Position numbers and translations under genes: made by a program. A DNA stretch of 64,000 nucleotides from Sorex araneus (taxonomy: Eukaryota; Chordata; Mammalia; Eulipotyphla; Soricidae), in assembly GCF_027595985.1 (NCBI RefSeq), contig NC_073307.1, positions 40,093,917-40,157,916 of the forward strand, given 5' to 3'. The notes under the pieces are model-generated. The model worked only from the letters and a program-made list of their open reading frames with translations. It was not told the origin of the DNA and ran no database searches. Position 1 is the stretch's first letter. The number at the start of each line of letters is the position of its first letter. Positions 58,100 through 64,000 of this stretch are shown here, piece after piece.

Positions 58100-59440
58100 G
58101 GTATCAGCCTGGGAAGAGATGGGCTCTCTGAGCTATTCAGAATGCACACGGTCCCTTTGAGAACTCCACCATGAGCACCCCACACCTATGCACAGAAGCC
58201 ACTGGTCACCAACAGTCCCTCGGAAAGTTGTCTTGCTTGTTATTCTGGAGCCGGTGTCGTCACCCGTGCTGGAATGCACTACAGAGCCTCTAATTGGGGA
58301 TCCGGAGAGGTCTCCGCAGCCACAGTGGGGAAGGACGGGGTGCTGCCTGCACTTGCCACCCGTAACGACACAGAAACACAGCGGCTACCTGTGATAGGCG
58401 AACAGGAGAGATTTTCAAAATCAAGCAGAAACAGGAAGTCTAGCAGCTCAACAAACCACAAAAGGAGCAGGCACGGGGCGGGGGGGGGGGGAGGAAGGGA
58501 AGGGTGCAGCCCTAATTCTAGTTACCTGAAAAAAAGAAAAAAACAAAACAAAACCATCTCGCTCCTCACTGGCTAGTATAAACATGAATATCTATTCATA
58601 GTAAGTATGACTTAGAGGTGTTCTTGTTCCCTGGAGAATCAGTGAACAGAATTTGAACAGTGTTGTTACTTAAAACGATTAGTCTTTGACTTTTGAAGAG
58701 AATATAAGATCTCTATAAAAAAAAACAGAAATGCAACTTGATCCAGTCACACTTGACTCTAGTTATACACATGCACACCCATGTATACATGCATATGTGC
58801 ATTATACATATAAAATCACACACAAACATGCATATGCACACACTGCATGTACATACATGATATATAAGCGAATGCACTCACTCAAACAGTCTCTTCAGAA
58901 GCTGATTTCACTCACAAGTCTTTTCCGGATCATCCCCGCCTGCCCTTGGAGGTCACAAGTGTACCCCCTCTCCAACCCCTTTTTCCAGGAGCCTCCCAGG
59001 TCCAAGACCATCTCAGTTTGTAGCCTCACTGTGTTTCGCACATTTGAGGCTTTTTCCAAATAGAAGGTCCAGCACAGAATTATTTAGATTTTTAGCACTA
59101 AACTGCTTTTAATTAAATGATACTGTGTACATTGTTTTTTTTTAAGACACAGCACTAATGTGTACTTAACAGACTCCTGTACTGTGTACACTTTCTCATG
59201 CACTGGAAAAGCAATATATTGGTGAGCCTCGCTTTACGGCAGTGCTCGCTTTAATGCAGGGAACCAAATCGGGAACCAAACCTGCAACATCTCTAAGGTG
59301 GGCCTGAGTGAGGAGCTCAGCTTTTTCAGCCCCGAGGAATCTTGTTTGAGCTTCTTTAGCAACAGGTTCCGAGTACTTCTCACAGCTGTCCTCACACTAC
59401 CTTTGGTGATCTATCTTATCCCCTGCTACATGGTAACTTT
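58100..59440. other. Unique sequence, with a G run and CA-like stretch
   Basis: G run at about 58,479-58,491 and loose CA repeat at 58,760-58,850. No gene was recognised. Confidence 0.5.
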
Positions 59441-59447
59441 ATGTGTT

Positions 59448-59595
59448 TGTTTTGGGGGTCACCCTAGGCAGTGTTCAGTGTTCACTTCTGATGCTGTGCT
59501 CAGGGATCACTCCTGGAGGTGCTCAGGGTGATCGAAGAGGGGTCGCTGCATGCAAGACAAACACTTTAACCCCTGTACTATCTCTCCAGCCCTGG
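59448..59595 (-). mobile_element. SOR-type SINE
   Basis: gtgctcagggatcactcctg, tgcatgcaagacaaacactt and actatctctccagccctgg. Confidence 0.85.
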
Positions 59596-59699
59596 ATTTT
59601 AGTTTCATCCTGTTAAGCACTAATCACAAAGGTCTGGAGCCCGCCAGGTCTTGCAAAAAAGAGGTGATGGGTAGAATACAACAAATACACTGGAGTCAG

Positions 59700-59890
59700 C
59701 CCAGGAATTCTATGCCATTCCTGGTTTTGTAGACTTGCAAGTTACTTCACTTCCTTCAGCGACTTTGTTCAGTCCAACAAGAATAGTATCACACACCTTC
59801 GAGAACTGCTATCAAGATGTAAAGTGAACCACGTGACGCAAACAAAACTGCCTGATGCACAGTGAGTGTTTCAATAGCTATGGCAATGCT
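59700..59890 (-). mobile_element. MIR
   Basis: acttgcaagttacttcactt, gatgtaaagtgaaccacgtg and cacagtgagtgtttcaatag match the reversed MIR order. Confidence 0.6.
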
Positions 59891-59899
59891 ACTGACCTG

Positions 59900-62160
59900 A
59901 ATTCAAATAAAATGCCTACTAGAAATCTGGGAGGAGGCCGATACCAAACCCACACTTATCTACAAGCATGTATTTCTTCTTTTCTTTAGCCTATATTATC
60001 ATATGTTTTACTTATAATGGCTTAAATTTGCATCTTAGCAACCACCTTTTTTTTTTTGCATTCCTATATGTGATCTCCCCAAATCCTGATTGGTCCCTTA
60101 AAGTCGTGGCGACTGCAGCAGATATGAAGGGTCCAAGGAGATGCCAAGACTCTTCAGTCTGGCAGAGTGGGCCTGTGAATCACAAGGACTGCCCAAACCC
60201 CAACTACTGACAATTACAAGGTTAAGCTACAGAAGCATCAAGAGCAGAAAAGCTCCACAGATAAGTGGTCTCACATCCCCCTAAGATGTGGCCTGGCTCA
60301 GGCTGGCAGAAACCCCTCTGATGATTGGTGGGTGAGGAAGGAGCAGCATAGGAGCAGCTGCCCACATGGCAGCCATGTCCCCAGCACAATCCAGCCCCAA
60401 CAGCAGGCAAAGGCAGCGGAGGCTGCAGGCATCAGGGCACCACACATCACTGCACACCTCCAGGACCAACAGGACATCCCAGCCCGACCGGACATCTCTT
60501 ATTGGAGCGGGAGCTTCCCAGCAAAGAATAATAAAACAACACCCATGGATGGGCTGCCGGTTCTCTGGTCATCCCTCCCTTTGTTTTCACTGAGTCCAGA
60601 ATTCCCAGGTCTCACATGCTCTGATGCAGTCAAAGTTCGCTGTTTAGAGCAGACTCACAGTTGCACTTTTTTCTACATAAAGATGTTCATCCTCCATCAC
60701 GGGGACGGAAGAAGAGTCAGCGGCAGAAGCTAAAGATCAGAGAGATTGTGGGGTGAAGAAAAGTTACAGAATCATCTTATGTATGTTAAAAAAGAAGAAG
60801 AAGAAAAAGAGAGAACAGCCAAGTCTCTCTCTGACTGTAAGTTCAGACACAGTTTTTCCTGGCTTTTCTGGGGCTTCTGAATTAGGGTGTCTTGGAGGGC
60901 TGAAGCTCGGTCATGGGGAGGCTTGCCCAAGCTGACAGGTCTCTCTAGTCCTGCTGGGTGCCCTGGTGGCAGAGGCGTCTCCCTGGGCACACTCTGGCCA
61001 AGTGGGCACAGGAATGAATGCACGTGGCTCTGTCTCCTTCATTTGCCCGCTCTGCGGGTGAAGTGGGAAGACTTGCCCTGTACGCCAGTCCTGAGAGCAA
61101 GGGCACTGTGGGCACTGAGTGTGTCAGTGAGATTCACAGTGATGCAAAAGAAGCTGCGGTTGTTTAGGAAGTGTGGGTCCAGTTTATCTGGTCCTTCCTT
61201 ATCAGGTCCTTTCGCCCTATCTGTCTGCAACTAGCTGACAGTGCTCATTAGAAAACCAGCCTGTCTGCTTCAGGGTGCAGGGGCACCACCTTATCCATCT
61301 CCAGCCTGGTGCTGGAGCTATCAGGGCTATCGCTAATGCCGCCCGGCCTCACTTGGTCATCCCCACACCCTGGGAACAAGGCAGCAATTTCCGAAGACCC
61401 AGGCAGAGCAAGGTTTGTTCCGCCAGGCCCTGTGAGATGAGGTTTCACCCACTGCTTCCGATGCACCCCAAGAGAAATAATTCCTTTAGAGCTACCCACA
61501 TCCTTACCAGCAGCTGCTCAACAAAACCACCACATGAATGATGACCTGGTGCCGGCGTGGAAGACACCTGCTGATGCTACAAGTATCTACGAAACCCCAT
61601 GACCTTTAGCTTTGGCATGGCGCGCCCTCACTCCCAGGACACAATTGTGACTTTCAAGAAAAACATTTTTTTTTTAACTCTCCCTCTCCCAGTCCGCCTC
61701 TCAAGATGCATTGCCTGGCTTCTCTCTCTCTGAAAGACTCGTTCAGCCATTGCCCTAACACCCAGGGCCCTGATGCACCGCCTCCTTTGCCCACTATTCC
61801 TCCTCTCCAAGGATGGAAGGAGTCTGGAGAAGTGGGAAAGAAGGTAGGCTGAGGGGGTTGTTCTTCTGGGAGACACAGGTCTGAAACTGGCCAGATGTTC
61901 CAGAAGTGTTTTCCAGATGTTCTCACAGCAGTGGTCACACTCAGTCTCTCATTCAGGAGGCCATGCATCAGCAGAGGATGCCTGATTCGGGTCTAAACAA
62001 GAGTGGGGATTCCCCACATCCCCCTAGAGTACAGCTAGATGCTTTCCCTCTGTTCATTCACTCAGATGCCATCCAAACTGTCTATGTGTGTGTGTGGACA
62101 GGGAAAGGGAGTGGTGGTCACATCATCCCTTGTACCAGATAAGGAAACCCAACTCTATAA
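59900..62160. other. Unique sequence
   Basis: Overlapping short frames only; no recognisable domain. Confidence 0.5.
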
Positions 62161-62166
62161 GTTGGT

Positions 62167-62346
62167 TATTTGGGGGTAGGGGTGGGGGTGCATCACACCC
62201 AGCAGTGCTCACGGGCTACTCCTAGTATGGTGCTTGAAGGTCAAGGTCACTCCTGGAGGTGCTCAGGGGACCAGGTTGGGGGTTGAACCTGGGGCCTCCT
62301 GTCTGCCACACAAGTGTTCCAGCCCATTCTGCTGTCTCTCCAGCCC
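62167..62346 (-). mobile_element. SOR-type SINE, diverged
   Basis: catcacacccagcagtgctc, cactcctggaggtgctcagg and gctgtctctccagccctgag. Confidence 0.82.
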
Positions 62347-62525
62347 TGAGTTCCATAAATCTAACACACTTGTCAGGGGAAAGCCAACCCGTGACACCTT
62401 GGCTTATCTGCCTCTGAATGAGCAGACAGCCCTTTTTCCCCTCTTCAGATCCTCTCACGAAATGATCCCTGATTCACCAGACATTAGGCACAGAGGTAGG
62501 GACGTCTGGAAAGAAAAAGAGGCCT

Positions 62526-62663
62526 CTTGGTGGTGGAATATGTACACTGGTGAAGGGATGGGTGTTTGAGCATTGTATAACTGAGACTTAAACCTGAAAG
62601 CTTGGTAACTTTCCACGTGGTGATTTAATAAAAAAAAAAAAAAGAAAGAAAGAAAGAAAAGAA
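62526..62663 (+). mobile_element. Very short 5'-truncated L1 tail with target-site duplication
   Basis: gaatatgtacactggtgaag, gcattgtataactgagactt and gtgatttaataaa, then A/AAAG repeat. AAGAAAAAGAGGCCT flanks it exactly (62,511-62,525 and 62,664-62,678). Confidence 0.85.
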
Positions 62664-62967
62664 AAGAAAAAGAGGCCTTGTGTTAGGGGTCACTAACTTT
62701 AATGGTGTGGCAGGTGGCCCTGGTGGCTCGGAGACAGGGCTGAGAGGAGATTCACAACTTGGTCATCTCAGGACTTTGTGCTTCAACTGGGAAGCACAAA
62801 ACGCAAGTGTTCTACTTCTAGCCCTCAGTATGTGTGGTTACATTTTAAGTACAACTGGTACAAGTTGTTATTAGAAGCAAAAGTCAAACAAGGAACAAAA
62901 AACCCACCTCTCTTGTCTGCTGGGATCACAGAGGGACAGTGCTGGCCGGACCTGTGCTTTCATCTAG

Positions 62968-63132
62968 GGCCTTTCTTTTTCCCGGCAATGCTCAGGGGTT
63001 CCTCCTGGCTGTGCACTCAGGAATTACTCCTGGCGGTGCTCGGGGGACCATATGGGATACCGGGGATCGAACCCTGGTTGGCCACGTACGTGCAAGGCAA
63101 ATGCCCTTCCTGCTAGACTATCGTTCCAGCCT
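62968..63132 (-). mobile_element. SOR-type SINE
   Basis: ctgtgcactcaggaattact, accatatgggataccgggga and gactatcgttccagcc. Confidence 0.92.
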
Positions 63133-63134
63133 TG

Positions 63135-63785
63135 GACCTTTCCCAAGTGGAGAGAATGAGCCACACCAGGCGTGGACACCTCACGCTGGTCAGTCAGGGC
63201 ACCAGAAGGAGTATTTCTGATTTCCCATGGTGCAGACTCAAATCTCGGCCCCACTGATGAAAATACTAACTTGAAATTTAGAGAGCTAAGAAATGCAGAG
63301 CGCTGGCTGCCATAAATACACTGCCGCTTGAACGTGATTTGTTCTCTACTGAAGATAAACTGAGTCCTGACCTTTTATAACGTTCTTCCATTGCAAACCT
63401 TCCCATAAAACTGAGCATGACCCCCAGCAAGAGAATACAAGACTAATTAAACTCTTAGTTTGCCAAGGAAAACTTTCCAACTATAGAACAAAATTCGGTG
63501 TAAATTCCTAAAATTTCTCATAAATGGAGCGACATATGATCTTTCCCAAGTCAAATGCCTTGTCCTCCCCCCCTGGTGAAACCAGAAGACTTTCGCTGCT
63601 TTAAATCATCTGGGTCCCTTCATCACCACCCTCCCGCCCCCATTGCACTTCCTGCTGTCACTGCCGATTTCTCCTCTGAATGGTCCCACCGTGCCCATAT
63701 TCTGCTGTCTTCCCACCAGGCTTCCTCTATTCTCATCTCCATGTAGATCCTCTCAGTCCTTTGCTTTCAGAGGGGCCAAACGTGG
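63135..63785. other. Unique sequence
   Basis: Nothing was recognised. Confidence 0.5.
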
Positions 63786-63789
63786 TTTC

Positions 63790-63935
63790 CAAAAGGAACC
63801 AGTAGAAGGGGGTGAAGGAATATTGGCACGCTGGTGGTGGGTTGGTAACACATTACCCTAAAACATAATACTATTTACACTCTTGTAAAACAATAGGCTT
63901 CAATTAAAAATAAATTAAAATATGAAATAAACTGG
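63790..63935 (+). mobile_element. L1 3' tail, diverged
   Basis: ttggcacgctggtggtgggt and a late ttcaattaaaaataaatt resemble the L1 tail family. Confidence 0.4.
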
Positions 63936-64000
63936 TGTTTTTTTTTTAAAGAAGGTGGTCAAAGGAAAAAGACAACTTATGGCAGAAAGCTAGAAAAGTC

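Overview
The window is vertebrate nuclear DNA, almost certainly mammalian and most likely from a shrew (Soricidae, Eulipotyphla). The evidence is dozens of copies of a tRNA-derived SINE of about 170 bp that I recognise as the shrew SOR type, ancient mammalian MIR and L2 fragments, L1 3' ends, many CA/GA microsatellites and one CpG island. No prokaryotic, viral or plasmid gene organisation is visible. The species call rests on recall of the SINE, not on a search.

Only one protein-coding gene can be supported: TNFAIP8 (TIPE-family lipid-binding regulator of apoptosis and inflammation) on the minus strand. The first coding exon lies inside the CpG island (37,899-37,929). The second and last coding exon is at 3,143-3,708. 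Between them is a 34.2-kb phase-1 intron. The two pieces join exactly into a 198-residue protein, the usual length for this family member. The 3' UTR runs down to a polyadenylation signal at 1,842-1,847 and carries lineage-specific SINE and CA-repeat insertions.

Layout: 1-1,820 is downstream flank with an old MIR and two SINEs. 1,820-3,142 is the 3' UTR. 3,143-3,708 is the main coding exon. 3,709-37,898 is the intron, made of unique sequence, many SINEs, a 0.57-kb polypurine tract, three 5'-truncated L1 tails and old MIR/L2. 37,250-38,350 is the CpG-island promoter and exon 1. 38,350-64,000 lies upstream of this promoter. In human the gene has longer isoforms starting farther upstream, so this part may be intron of a longer transcript as well as intergenic DNA. 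A candidate alternative first exon with an in-frame ATG and a good donor lies at 58,007-58,019.

The most unusual structures are: two extra in-frame ATGs just upstream of the normal start; two candidate alternative first exons; a C12/T10 homopolymer pair forming the acceptor polypyrimidine tract; a 113-bp, about 97% identical inverted repeat at 56.3/57.7 kb combined with a 39-bp exact direct repeat; a long SINE family that ends in short tandem units instead of poly(A); and several nested insertions with clear target-site duplications. I found no sign of a novel defence, biosynthetic or mobile gene system. Long open frames elsewhere are explained by microsatellites, SINEs or GC-rich sequence.
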